NCBI RefSeq assembly: GCF_001641125.1
Contig: NZ_LWLP01000001.1
Coordinates: 3,847,828 to 3,911,827, forward strand
Reading direction: 5' to 3'
Source: Arthrobacter sp. OY3WO11
GTDB lineage: Bacteria; Actinomycetota; Actinomycetes; Actinomycetales; Micrococcaceae
DNA length: 64,000 nt
The notes under the pieces were generated by a model. The model saw nothing but the letters and a program-made list of their open reading frames with translations. It searched no databases and was not told the origin of the DNA. Every line of letters begins with the position of its first letter. Within the stretch, counting starts at the first letter, position 1. Of this stretch, positions 43,380-52,009 are shown piece after piece. The position numbers and the translations under genes are program-made.

Positions 43380-46312
43380 CCTTCCGGCCCGCGCCATTAC
43401 GCGCCGCGGCGGCACTCGCCGTCGTCTTCATCGTGGCGCGGGTCATCTACCGCATCCTTTTCAACGGGGCGGGCATCGGCGAGCCGGTCCTGCTCGACCT
43501 GCCGGCCATGCGCCTGCCAGCCCCGTACGCCCATGTGGTTTTCCTCGGTCCGGTCACGGCTCCCGGGCTGTGGGCGGCGGTCCTGTCCGCCCTGCCGATT
43601 GCCGGGATGTTCCTCGGGTTCGGCCTGCTCAATGCGTTTGTGGACGTGGCCCGCGGCTTTGTGCACCTGGCCCGCCGCGGCCCCATCCAGGGCATCGGGA
43701 GGATGCTTGTGGTGGCCTGGGCGGCGCTCCCCGCGCTATCCGACGCCGTCACCTCCGTCCGCCTGGCGTTCCGGTTGCGGGGCGAAAAGTTTGGACCCCG
43801 CGCCCTGGTGCCCGTCCTCGAGCGCACCCTTGAGCATGCGGGCCGCGTTGCCGCGGCCCTGGAGCTGCGCGGCTTCGGGAGCGGGGCAACGCACCGGCCC
43901 GGGAACGACGACGGCGGCCCGCTTCTGGTACACGACGCCCAGTTCCACATTGGTAACGCGCAGGTCAGCGTCCCGGACTTCACGCCGCGGAGCGGGTCCA
44001 TCACGGTGATCACCGGGCCCACGGGTTCCGGCAAGTCAACCATCCTTCGGGGGATCGCCGGGCTCCTCTCGCACGTCGACGGGGGCGAAGTTTCCGGCAC
44101 CGTGCGCGTTTCCGGATTGGACCGCGCGGCCACGCCGCCGCGCGATACCGCCCGCGCTGTCGGCGTCGTCCTGCAAAATCCCCGCGCGGCCTTCGCCACC
44201 ACCAAGGTCCGGGACGAAATCTCCCTGGCTCTTGAACTGCGCGGCGTGGCGACCGCTGCCGCCAAGGCCCGGGTGCTGGAGGTCGCCGAGCGCATCGGAG
44301 TGACGGCGCTGCTGGACCGGAACGTCAGCACCCTCTCGGCGGGCGAGGCAACGCTTGTCGCTATCGCCGCCGCGGTGGTGGAAAATCCGGCCCTGCTCCT
44401 GGTGGACGAGCCCCTGGCAGACCTGGACACCAAGGCCCGCGGACATGTCATCGCCGTACTCAACGCCCTAGCCCGCGACGCCGGCGTCTGCGTCATCGTG
44501 GCGGAGCACCGGGCGGCAGCGCTTGTCCCGGTTGCCGACTCCTGGTGGACCATCGACGGCGGCACATTGATCCCAACTGCAGGGGTCCCGGCCGCCGCGT
44601 CGTCGACTTCCGAGCCGGTCGAAGCCCGCCAGATCCCTTCTCCGCCCGCTGATGTCGCGCCGGTGCTGACAGCGACAAACCTCGCTGTGCACCGCAAGGG
44701 CAACACTCTGGTGCGCGACGCGTCCCTGACCCTGCACCGTGGCGAAGTGGTGGCCCTGGTGGGACCGAACGGAGCCGGGAAGTCCTCCCTCCTGGTGGCG
44801 TTGGCCCTCGGTGAAGGCACGGTGGGCGAAGGACTGGGCAGGGCGGGAAAGGGCAGTACGGGAAAGAACGACGGCGGAACGTCCGACGGCGGCCGGGTCG
44901 CCCTGGTGCCGGACGCCTCGGACGACCTCTTTACGAGGGATACGGTCGCGGGCGAGCTTCGTGCAGCCGAGCGACGCCTTGCGCGCGCTTTACGTAAGGC
45001 CGGACGGAGCAGCGCACGCCGGCGCTCTACGGACGGTGACCAGCTTCCCCTACGCTCTGCCGAGTCGCATTTGGCCCGCCTGCGGGGTGACGTCAGCATT
45101 CCCATTGGCCACGAGCATCCGCGGGACCTCTCTGCCGGCGAGCGCAGGATCCTTGCCATCGCGCTGCAGACCATAGACAGCCCCCAGGTCCTCCTGATCG
45201 ATGAGCCCACCCGCGGCCTCGATCCCGCGGCGCGCACGGCAGTCGCGGCGGCGCTGCGGGCGGCAGCGGACTCCGGCGCGGCGGTCCTGATCGCCACCCA
45301 TGACCACGACTTCGCCCACAGCCTGGGCGCCCGCATCCTGCCGATGCGTGACGGCGTCGCGCCCTCCTCCACACCGGCCGAAGAACCCGAGCCGCTCCTC
45401 TCGCTCCCCCGGCACGCAGTCACCGGACCGGAACCGAGGGTGATCGAACCAACCATCCCGCGCGCGGAACGAAAGCGCCGCATCTGGATGCCGCGCGGCG
45501 TCGAACGCGCCGTTCTCGCAGCCGCAAACCTCCTGGCCCTCGCCGCCTTCTGCTGGCCGCTGCTCGCTGCGGCGCTCCCGCAGGACGCAGCCGCCGCCCT
45601 CCCCTACGCGGCGCTGGCAATTGCGCCGCTCGCCGTCGTCGCCATTGTTGTGTCCCTGGACGGCTCGGTCCGCTCGGCCCACACGGTGGCGCTGCTCGGC
45701 GTCCTGGCAGCGGTCGGTTCGGCGGTGCGGCTGGCGAGCACCGGCGTCGGCGGCGTGGAGGCTGTCTTTATCCTGCTGATCCTGGCCGGCCGGGCGTTCG
45801 GTGCCCGGTTCGGCATGCTCCTCGGCGCGGCCACCATCGCCCTCTCAAGCGCCTTGTGGGGCGGCATCGGGCCGTGGACGCCGTTCCAGGTCTTCGCCTG
45901 CGCGTGGGTGGGCGCGGGCGCCGGCCTGCTCCCCCGCCAGGTGCGCGGGCGGGCGGAACTGTGGATGCTGTGCGGCTACGGCGCCGTGGCGTCCTACCTG
46001 TTCGGCCTGCTGACCAACCTGTGGTTCTGGCCCTTCGCGGTGGGAGTCGGAACCGGCATCTCCTACGTGCCCGGCGCGCCGCTGGGCACTAACCTGAGCA
46101 GCTTCCTGCTGTACTCGCTGGTGACGTCGACGGCGGGCTGGGACACCCTGCGCGCCGTCACCACGATCGTCGGCATCGCTGTGGTGGGGCGGGCGATCCT
46201 CGCCGCGTTCAGGCGGGTGAAGCCGGTTTCCAGTGCTGGCGGAGGCGCCGGCGGCCACGCCGCGCAGCAACATTCCGACCAGGCCAGGGACCGGCTACAA
46301 ATTGGAGTTTGA
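43376..46312 (+). CDS. Single-chain ECF transporter (T-A-A'-S fusion)
   Basis: 978 aa joining all four parts of an energy-coupling-factor importer. Residues about 1-190 are EcfT-like, with coupling motifs LRGEKFG and ALELRGFGSG. ATPase 1 (about 195-425) has GPTGSGKST, LSAGEATLVAIA and LLLVDEPLADLD. ATPase 2 (about 440-690) has GPNGAGKSS, LSAGERRILAIA and VLLIDEPTRGLD. The C terminus (about 705-955) has at least six helices of an S component (FILLILAGRAFGARFGMLL, SALWGGIGPWTPFQVFACAW, SYVPGAPLGTNLSSFLLYSL). With the lipoprotein it probably imports a vitamin; adjacency to metH in the inferred ancestral order favours cobalamin. Confidence 0.92.
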   Translation: MTFRPAPLRAAAALAVVFIVARVIYRILFNGAGIGEPVLLDLPAMRLPAPYAHVVFLGPVTAPGLWAAVLSALPIAGMFLGFGLLNAFVDVARGFVHLARRGPIQGIGRMLVVAWAALPALSDAVTSVRLAFRLRGEKFGPRALVPVLERTLEHAGRVAAALELRGFGSGATHRPGNDDGGPLLVHDAQFHIGNAQVSVPDFTPRSGSITVITGPTGSGKSTILRGIAGLLSHVDGGEVSGTVRVSGLDRAATPPRDTARAVGVVLQNPRAAFATTKVRDEISLALELRGVATAAAKARVLEVAERIGVTALLDRNVSTLSAGEATLVAIAAAVVENPALLLVDEPLADLDTKARGHVIAVLNALARDAGVCVIVAEHRAAALVPVADSWWTIDGGTLIPTAGVPAAASSTSEPVEARQIPSPPADVAPVLTATNLAVHRKGNTLVRDASLTLHRGEVVALVGPNGAGKSSLLVALALGEGTVGEGLGRAGKGSTGKNDGGTSDGGRVALVPDASDDLFTRDTVAGELRAAERRLARALRKAGRSSARRRSTDGDQLPLRSAESHLARLRGDVSIPIGHEHPRDLSAGERRILAIALQTIDSPQVLLIDEPTRGLDPAARTAVAAALRAAADSGAAVLIATHDHDFAHSLGARILPMRDGVAPSSTPAEEPEPLLSLPRHAVTGPEPRVIEPTIPRAERKRRIWMPRGVERAVLAAANLLALAAFCWPLLAAALPQDAAAALPYAALAIAPLAVVAIVVSLDGSVRSAHTVALLGVLAAVGSAVRLASTGVGGVEAVFILLILAGRAFGARFGMLLGAATIALSSALWGGIGPWTPFQVFACAWVGAGAGLLPRQVRGRAELWMLCGYGAVASYLFGLLTNLWFWPFAVGVGTGISYVPGAPLGTNLSSFLLYSLVTSTAGWDTLRAVTTIVGIAVVGRAILAAFRRVKPVSSAGGGAGGHAAQQHSDQARDRLQIGV

Positions 46313-46479
46313 GGACACCCGACACCATGGTCCCTGTCGGGAAGTCGCGTAAGCCGCTTCGCATGCAATGGGTGAATGGACGTCGCCCTTGAAGGTCATA
46401 GTGGGAGGATCCCTAGGATTCGCTATTTCCCGTGGATAGTCTGGGACAGGACGCCACCCTACGGAGGGTCAGTGAGGAC

Positions 46480-47304
46480 GTGAGCGAAGCAGTTGCTGCG
46501 GTAATGGGCCGGAACAACGTCACCATATCCGGCCGGGATGATGGGCCCGTGATGATGTTTGCCCACGGTTTTGGCTGCGATCAGGCTATGTGGCGGAAGC
46601 TGCTGCCCTATTTCGTTGATGATTACCGGTTGGTGCTTTTTGATCATGTGGGTGCAGGGCATTCCGACATCAGCGCCTATGACTGGGAGAAGTACGGGTC
46701 CCTGAACGGGTACGCGTCGGACCTGCTGGAGATTTGCGGCGCCCTTGAACTTGAGGACGTCATCCTGGTGGGCCACAGTGTCAGCACGATGATCGCAGTG
46801 ATCGCCGCAGTGCAGGACCCCAACCGTTTCTCCCACCTGGTGCTGCTTGCTCCTTCACCCCGTCATACGGATGACCCGTACGACGGCTACGTGGGCGGCT
46901 TTTCGCGGGAAGACATCGAGGGCCTGCTGGCATCTCTGGACAGCGACTATTTCGCCTGGGCCGCGGCCTTGGCGCCCCTGGTTATGGGCAATCCGCAGGA
47001 GCCAGAATTAGCGGAGGACCTGCGCGTCAGCTTCTGCCAGACAAATCCGTCCATTGCACGGCACTTCGCGGGGGTAACCTTTTTCTCCGACACCCGCCCT
47101 GAACTGAAAAAGTTGCGCACCAACTGCCTGATTCTGCAATGCTCCAACGATCGGCTTGCCCCGCCGGAAGTGGGCGCCTACCTGCACGAGAATCTCGAAC
47201 ACAGCACCATAGTGCAGCTTCAGGCCACCGGACACTGCCCCCACGTCAGCGCCCCGGAGGAAACGGCCCGGGCGATTTTGCACTACCTCGACACCCACTC
47301 CTGA
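46480..47304 (+). CDS. RsbQ/D14-KAI2-like alpha/beta hydrolase
   Basis: About 274 aa from GTG 46480 (GAGG just upstream); a GTG at 46432 and the ATG at 46504 are alternatives. VTISGRDDGPVMMFAHGFGCD, WRKLLPYFVDDYRLVLFDHVG, the nucleophile elbow VGHSVSTMIA, SNDRLAPPEV (Asp) and ATGHCPHVSAPE (His) match RsbQ of Bacillus and plant D14/KAI2. RsbQ hydrolyses an unknown small ligand and activates the PAS-phosphatase RsbP in the energy branch of the general stress response. No RsbP-like gene adjoins. First gene of cargo block 1. Confidence 0.9.
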   Translation: MSEAVAAVMGRNNVTISGRDDGPVMMFAHGFGCDQAMWRKLLPYFVDDYRLVLFDHVGAGHSDISAYDWEKYGSLNGYASDLLEICGALELEDVILVGHSVSTMIAVIAAVQDPNRFSHLVLLAPSPRHTDDPYDGYVGGFSREDIEGLLASLDSDYFAWAAALAPLVMGNPQEPELAEDLRVSFCQTNPSIARHFAGVTFFSDTRPELKKLRTNCLILQCSNDRLAPPEVGAYLHENLEHSTIVQLQATGHCPHVSAPEETARAILHYLDTHS

Positions 47305-47421
47305 CAGGCGCCGCTGGCCCTCCCCCGCCCCGTTTTGAAGCCTTCTTTCATCAAGCACCCCCGCGGGTGCCTGGATAACAGATGATGATGGCCGCAGATC
47401 AGGTGACCCGCAGGATCTGGT

Positions 47422-48654
47422 TCAGGCGAGTTTGGTTACCTCGTAAGTGTGGCCGGCCGCGCGGAGCCGCTGTATGAGCACGTTGCCGAGTGCAGTGGCC
47501 GGTGTCAGCGACCCTTTCGCGGTCGGCAGCCGGTCACCGTCGAGGGCAAGAGCGAGTGCAGTCTCGCCTGCCATCACGGCGGTGGCGGCATAGCCGGGAT
47601 CACCGGGGCCAGCAGCAATCGCCTGGTAACGGTGCCCGTCCTCGGTGCGGGCGGTCACCTGGGAGTGGAACCAGCCCGCGCGCTGCGTGCTGGCGCTCGG
47701 ACCCGCACCTGGTGCCGGAAGACAGCGGTCGAGCACCCTCCGGGTTGGCGGGAACGCCATCGCGCCCGTGAATGCGCGGAGCCCGAGTGCCATTGCCCTG
47801 GCGATGACCGCTCCTGCCGGTCCGGGGGCCACCCCCATCACCTCGCCGTACTGAAGGGAGCGGCCGTAGGCCCAGCCCTGCAATGCGTTGCTGCGGCGCA
47901 CGATCCGGGTGTTGAACGGGGCCATGATGAATGGCGCGGTCCAGGTGCCGTCAGCGGAACGGCGCACAGGACCGGCGTCAGGGGGCTGTTGTGTCGTCGG
48001 CTCGCGTGTGCGGTCGGGGCTCAAAGCGTAGGGGTCAGCCACTAATGACCTCAGGGCGGTGCTGGATCGCATCGCGTCGAGCTGCCCGCGCATTGATTCG
48101 AGTGTGCCTCCGCTGATGCCAGCCTTGGCCGTGGCCACGAGTTGGACCTCGACCAAACCGCCAGCGTCATCAGCTTCTGCCGTCTGATGAAGCAGCAGTA
48201 CGGCGAGGTCGGACGGCACGGAGTCGTAGCCGCAGGAGTGCACGATCCTGGCCCCGCTCGTCCTGGCCAGAGCGTCGTAGCGATCGATCGCCTCCCTTAT
48301 GAAGGACACCTCACCGGCGAGGTCGGCGTAGTGGGTACCGGCCCGTGCGCAGGCGTCGACGACGGGTAGTCCGTGTTTCGCGTATGGACCGACGGTTGTG
48401 AAGAGCACGCGTGTGCCCGAAGCCAAGGCGGCGATTGAGTCCGCGTCCCCCGAGTCAGCTTCGATGAGGGCCCATCCGTGCGCGGCGGCGGGCAACTGCG
48501 ACCGAACCGCCTCGAGCCTGGACTTGGACCGGCCCGCGAGTCCGACCCGCATACCGGCCGGTGCATGCTCCGCGACGTAGGCGGCGATCAGTTGGCCAAC
48601 GAAACCCGCTGCTCCGTAGAGAACGAGGTCATGTTCCCGAGATGAGTTGTCCAT
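47422..48654 (-). CDS. Saccharopine dehydrogenase-like NAD(P)-binding protein (trans-acting enoyl reductase type)
   Basis: 410 aa. The Rossmann start DLVLYGAAGFVGQLIAAYV, LAGRSKSRLEAV, LFTTVGPYAKHGLPVVDACA, GTHYADLAGEVSFIREAIDR and SCGYDSVPSDLAVLLL are the hallmarks of the DUF/saccharopine-dehydrogenase branch that includes mycobacterial trans-acting enoyl reductases. In those bacteria it reduces polyketide intermediates; no polyketide synthase is near. Convergent with the RsbQ-like gene. The following 48655-48710 stretch is its promoter. Confidence 0.88.
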   Translation of the reverse strand: MDNSSREHDLVLYGAAGFVGQLIAAYVAEHAPAGMRVGLAGRSKSRLEAVRSQLPAAAHGWALIEADSGDADSIAALASGTRVLFTTVGPYAKHGLPVVDACARAGTHYADLAGEVSFIREAIDRYDALARTSGARIVHSCGYDSVPSDLAVLLLHQTAEADDAGGLVEVQLVATAKAGISGGTLESMRGQLDAMRSSTALRSLVADPYALSPDRTREPTTQQPPDAGPVRRSADGTWTAPFIMAPFNTRIVRRSNALQGWAYGRSLQYGEVMGVAPGPAGAVIARAMALGLRAFTGAMAFPPTRRVLDRCLPAPGAGPSASTQRAGWFHSQVTARTEDGHRYQAIAAGPGDPGYAATAVMAGETALALALDGDRLPTAKGSLTPATALGNVLIQRLRAAGHTYEVTKLA

Positions 48655-48710
48655 AACTGCAGCCTTTCACAGCGGCAACTCCAAGCACGGCGATGGCCGC
48701 GGCTGCAGCT

Positions 48711-48918
48711 GCGGTGTGCAACGTCACCATGCGGATCTACCTCGACCGCTCCTCCGTAGAGGTGTTCGTCCAGAACGGCCTGAAGACCATCACCGACCAG
48801 GTATTCCAACCCGGGAGCCGACCAGATGGCCCTCTTCGCCGAAGGCGGTACCGCCCAGCTCAAGTCACTCACCGTGACACCGCTGGAGAAGGCAGTGTTC
48901 TTCTCCGAAAAGCAATAA
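48711..48918 (+). pseudogene. Remnant of a GH32 fructosidase C-terminal domain
   Basis: The frame at 48711-48810 reads MRIYLDRSSVEVFVQNGLKT then ITDQVF, the conserved C-terminal beta-sandwich of levanase/fructosidases. After a one-base shift (near TTCCAAC, about 48806) it continues as NPGADQMALFAEGGTAQL, KSLTVTPLEK, AVFFSEKQ to a stop at 48916-48918. The catalytic beta-propeller is absent. It is a frameshifted 3' relic of a deleted gene in cargo block 1. Confidence 0.8.
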
Positions 48919-49212
48919 CACCCAGAATTTGATCAGCTCACCTGCGAGCTGGTGCTGAAGGGACTGAGTTCGGTAGTACACCGGGCCCAGTCCCTTCACT
49001 TTTTCCCGGGCGCACGTGTTGCGAGATGAGCCGCTTATCGATCATGCAGCTATTCTGCATGGTTATCTTCAAAATCTTGCGCTTTTGTTGCAGCTCTTGT
49101 GACTCTAATCTCATCAGTACAAGCTCTTCGACCATCAGATCACTTGTCCAATTGCGCGCTGGGCAGGCAGCATCGGGGTGCTGTTCCACCAGACACGGCA
49201 TCCCACTGACGG

Positions 49213-49377
49213 CCTTCGCCCTCGCGAAGGAAGAGCTGTCCCGTGCCCGTGAAGGGTGCTTCGGTGGCCTGAAACCTGGGGAGGTATCCTCATCGAAGCA
49301 TCCTTCACGGGCTACGGGGCAACGCCTGCAAACTTTGCCGGACCAGTGCCAGGCCATCCGCATGGAAGGCCTGGCAC
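49213..49377 (+). promoter_or_regulatory. Hairpin-rich leader ahead of fdhA
   Basis: Three perfect or near-perfect stems: CCTTCGC/GCGAAGG at 49213-49230; CCCGTGAAGGGTGCTTCG (49246-49263) with its one-mismatch complement at 49294-49311; GTGCCAGGCC (49346-49355) with GGCCTGGCAC (49368-49377), extended inside by TCC/GGA. The last ends 16 bp before the fdhA ribosome site AAAAGGAG. These may form an attenuator or leader RNA. No known riboswitch class was recognised. 48930-49212 contains no supported gene. Confidence 0.6.
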
Positions 49378-49404
49378 CACATACCCCTACCAAAAGGAGT
49401 GTCC

Positions 49405-50622
49405 ATGTCAGGAAACAGAGCCGTCGCCTACAAAGAACCCGGTGTCGTCGAAATCATCAACACCGACTACCCGACGTTGGAACTCAAGGACGGGCCAGGA
49501 GTCAATCCAGCCAATGTGGGCCGGAAAGTACCCCACGGTGCCATCCTGCGCACGGTGACCACCAACATCTGCGGCTCCGACCAGCACATGGTACGGGGCC
49601 GGACCACCGCCCCCAAAGACCTCGTCCTCGGCCATGAAATCACCGGTGAAGTGGTGGAAGTCGGTCCGGACGTGGAGTTCATCAAGGTGGGAGACATCGT
49701 CTCCGTGCCCTTCAACATCTCCTGCGGCCGTTGCCGGAACTGCAAGGAGCGCAAAACCGGCATCTGCCTGAACGTCAACCCGGACCGCCCGGGCAGCGCC
49801 TACGGTTATGTGGATATGGGCGGCTGGGTGGGCGGCCAGGCGGAATACGTGCTGGTCCCCTACGCTGACTGGAACCTGCTCAAGTTCCCGGACCGCGACC
49901 AGGCCCTGGAAAAGATCATGGACCTGACCATGCTTTCCGATATCTTCCCCACCGGCTTCCACGGCGCCGTCACTGCCGGAGTGGGCGTTGGATCCACCGT
50001 CTACATTGCCGGCGCCGGCCCGGTGGGCCTCGCAGCCGCCGTTGGCGCGCAGCTGCTCGGTGCCGCCGTCGTGATTGTCGGTGACATGAACGAAGACCGA
50101 CTGGCTCAGGCCCGCTCCTTCGGCTGCGAAACGGTGAACGTCAGCAACGGCGATCCGAAGGACCAGATCGAGCAAATCCTGGGCGTCCCCGAAGTGGATT
50201 GCGGCGTGGACGCCGTAGGGTTCGAAGCGCGCGGTCACGGCAAGGACGCCTCACACGAGGCCCCGGCCACCGTGCTGAACTCCCTCATGGACATCACCGC
50301 TGCAGGCGGGGCCCTGGGCATTCCCGGCCTGTATGTCACCGGCGACCCGGGTGGAATCGACGAGGCCGCAAAGCACGGCTCCCTGTCCCTGTCCTTGGGC
50401 ACCGGATGGGCAAAGTCCCTGTCCTTCACCACCGGCCAGTGCCCTGTCATGTCGTATAACCGCCAGCTGATGATGGCGATACTGCACGACAAGGTCCAGA
50501 TCGCCAAGGCAGTAAACGCCACAGCGATCGCGCTTGAGGATGCACCGCGCGGCTACGCCGAATTCGACGCCGGTTCGGCAACGAAGTTCGTGCTGAACCC
50601 GAACGGATACGTCAAGGCGTAG
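49405..50622 (+). CDS. fdhA: Glutathione-independent formaldehyde dehydrogenase (zinc ADH family)
   Basis: 405 aa from MSGNRAVAYKEPG (AAAAGGAG upstream; the ATG two codons before is too close). Catalytic-zinc ligands are in NICGSDQHMVRG and GHEITGEVVEVG; structural-zinc cysteines are in SCGRCRNCKERKTGIC; the NAD site is AGAGPVGLAAAVGAQ. Length and the extended segments match Pseudomonas-type formaldehyde dehydrogenase/dismutase, which oxidises free formaldehyde to formate. In this bacterium it could detoxify C1 units from methylated amines. It lies in cargo block 1 and stands alone. Confidence 0.92.
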   Translation: MSGNRAVAYKEPGVVEIINTDYPTLELKDGPGVNPANVGRKVPHGAILRTVTTNICGSDQHMVRGRTTAPKDLVLGHEITGEVVEVGPDVEFIKVGDIVSVPFNISCGRCRNCKERKTGICLNVNPDRPGSAYGYVDMGGWVGGQAEYVLVPYADWNLLKFPDRDQALEKIMDLTMLSDIFPTGFHGAVTAGVGVGSTVYIAGAGPVGLAAAVGAQLLGAAVVIVGDMNEDRLAQARSFGCETVNVSNGDPKDQIEQILGVPEVDCGVDAVGFEARGHGKDASHEAPATVLNSLMDITAAGGALGIPGLYVTGDPGGIDEAAKHGSLSLSLGTGWAKSLSFTTGQCPVMSYNRQLMMAILHDKVQIAKAVNATAIALEDAPRGYAEFDAGSATKFVLNPNGYVKA

Positions 50623-50646
50623 AACCCCACGTAAGTAGCAACCCAC

Positions 50647-50683
50647 CCGGATGGCACGGGCCTTCCTGGTCCGTGCCATCCGG
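50647..50683 (+). terminator. Stem-loop after fdhA
   Basis: Perfect 13-bp stem (CCGGATGGCACGG with CCGTGCCATCCGG) and an 11-base loop, 25 bp beyond the fdhA stop. The T-tract is absent, but the stem should stop or stabilise the transcript end. Confidence 0.8.
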
Positions 50684-50721
50684 CACGCATCCACTCTCCC
50701 TGCATCAGCAAAGGTAATCAC

Positions 50722-50910
50722 ATGACCCATCGCACCGACCAAGAATCGATTCTCCGCCTTAGCAGCAACGGGAAGGAGCAAGCTGACATCCGGCTCGAAG
50801 CAGCGAGTCCGGTGACCGTTCGGCTGCAGCTGGATGGTGGCTGCACCTGCCAGCATGGCACTGAAAATCGCCCGGGTTCGTATGTTGACAGCGACCTCGG
50901 CATCCGCTGA
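50722..50910 (+). CDS. Possible small protein (62 aa), doubtful
   Basis: ATG with AAAGG 8 bases upstream; reads MTHRTDQESILRLSSNGKEQ and continues to a short C terminus with a CTCQH segment. It has no recognised domain and its third-position bias is weak. It could equally be the surviving 5' end of a deleted gene in cargo block 1. The remainder of the gap to 51077 holds nothing convincing. Confidence 0.3.
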   Translation: MTHRTDQESILRLSSNGKEQADIRLEAASPVTVRLQLDGGCTCQHGTENRPGSYVDSDLGIR

Positions 50911-51077
50911 CGGCGGCTGCGCCAGCCCCTCTGGCATCAGCCCTAAGGCCGGGACCATATTCAAATAGGCATCTCAGCAACCTTCGCTGCACAAATGATC
51001 ATCAGCGTCATGCCCATGATGCCCAGCTACAGCCCAGCCTGCAGGTGCTGCTTATCCGCCTGGTCTCGGCTCCCGCT

Positions 51078-51923
51078 TCAGCGCCGAAGGCGCAGCGCGA
51101 ACGCGTTAGCACCGACAATGAGGACTATCCCGGCCCATTCCACCGCGCCCAGTTCCTCATTGAGTGCGATGGCTCCGATGGCCGCAGCGAACACAGGATT
51201 GATGCTCATGAGTACGCCAAAGATGTGGGCGGGGACGCTGCGCAGCGCTACCAGGTCTGCAATATAGGGCACTACGGATGCCAGGAGTCCGGCGGCGACG
51301 GCACAAAGCACCGTTGCGGCGTCGGGTCTTTGGGTAATGAAGATGGTGAGCCCGACGGGGAGGAACAGTGCGGCTGACACTCCTGTTGCGGTGGCGGTTC
51401 CCTGGACACCGGGTATCCGGTTACCTACCGTTCTGTTCAGCAGAATGTACGCGGCCCAGCTCGATGCCGCGATGAGTGCAAGACCGATTCCGGCGTAGTC
51501 TGTGGAAGCCTCGGGCTGTGTGATGGCAACAACGCCCGCACCAGCAATGGCAGCACAGAACATGCTGCCTTTACTTCTGGTTGTGGCCAAGGCAACTGCC
51601 AGAGGCCCAAGGAATTCCAGCGTCACCGCCAGTCCCAGACCGATTTGCTCGATGGCCGCGTAGAGCGAAAGGTTCATCGTTCCGAAGACAAGCGCGAGCA
51701 GAAGTATCGGCCACCATTGGGAAAGCGTGAAATCCCGGACTCTTGGCCGGACCAGCGGCAGGAGTACCGCGGCAGCAACAAGTTGACGAACTGCAACAAC
51801 ACCGACGGGGCCCACTGCCGGAAAGGCCATCGAGCCACTGGCCGCGCCCAATTGGTTTGAGAGGGCACTTGCTACGAGCGTGGCGGTTGCCCGCCCCTGA
51901 CGCCCTTTCCCTGCTTTATCCAT
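51078..51923 (-). CDS. EamA-family (DMT) exporter, RhtA-like
   Basis: 281 aa, ten predicted helices in two EamA repeats (about 20-140 and 150-280). LALVFGTMNLSLYAAIEQIG, LGLAVTLEFLGPLAVAL and INPVFAAAIGAIALNEELG are characteristic of the RhtA threonine/homoserine exporter branch. It probably exports an amino acid or related metabolite. It is divergent from the LysR regulator, with a palindromic site between them, so they are a regulator-exporter pair. Confidence 0.9.
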   Translation of the reverse strand: MDKAGKGRQGRATATLVASALSNQLGAASGSMAFPAVGPVGVVAVRQLVAAAVLLPLVRPRVRDFTLSQWWPILLLALVFGTMNLSLYAAIEQIGLGLAVTLEFLGPLAVALATTRSKGSMFCAAIAGAGVVAITQPEASTDYAGIGLALIAASSWAAYILLNRTVGNRIPGVQGTATATGVSAALFLPVGLTIFITQRPDAATVLCAVAAGLLASVVPYIADLVALRSVPAHIFGVLMSINPVFAAAIGAIALNEELGAVEWAGIVLIVGANAFALRLRR

Positions 51924-51978
51924 GAATGGATTCTCCGCAACGGCCGCACTCCCCCATAATGCATAAGTGCGCCGACTA

Positions 51979-51993
51979 ATGCAGATCCTGCAT
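51979..51993. promoter_or_regulatory. LysR-type operator candidate
   Basis: ATGCAGATCCTGCAT is a perfect inverted repeat (6-bp arms, 3-bp centre) in the 68-85-bp region between the EamA and LysR genes. Size and place fit a LysR-type recognition site controlling both genes. Confidence 0.55.
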
Positions 51994-52009
51994 GAATAGA
52001 CTGGTGGCC

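Noticed and set aside
43447..45483. 678-codon minus-strand frame opposite the ECF gene
   Set aside because: Arg/Ser/Ala-rich antisense shadow; the plus-strand ECF protein has all conserved motifs.
48938..49393. Minus-strand open frame of 151 codons upstream of fdhA
   Set aside because: It covers the hairpins of the fdhA leader and shows no domain or ribosome site.
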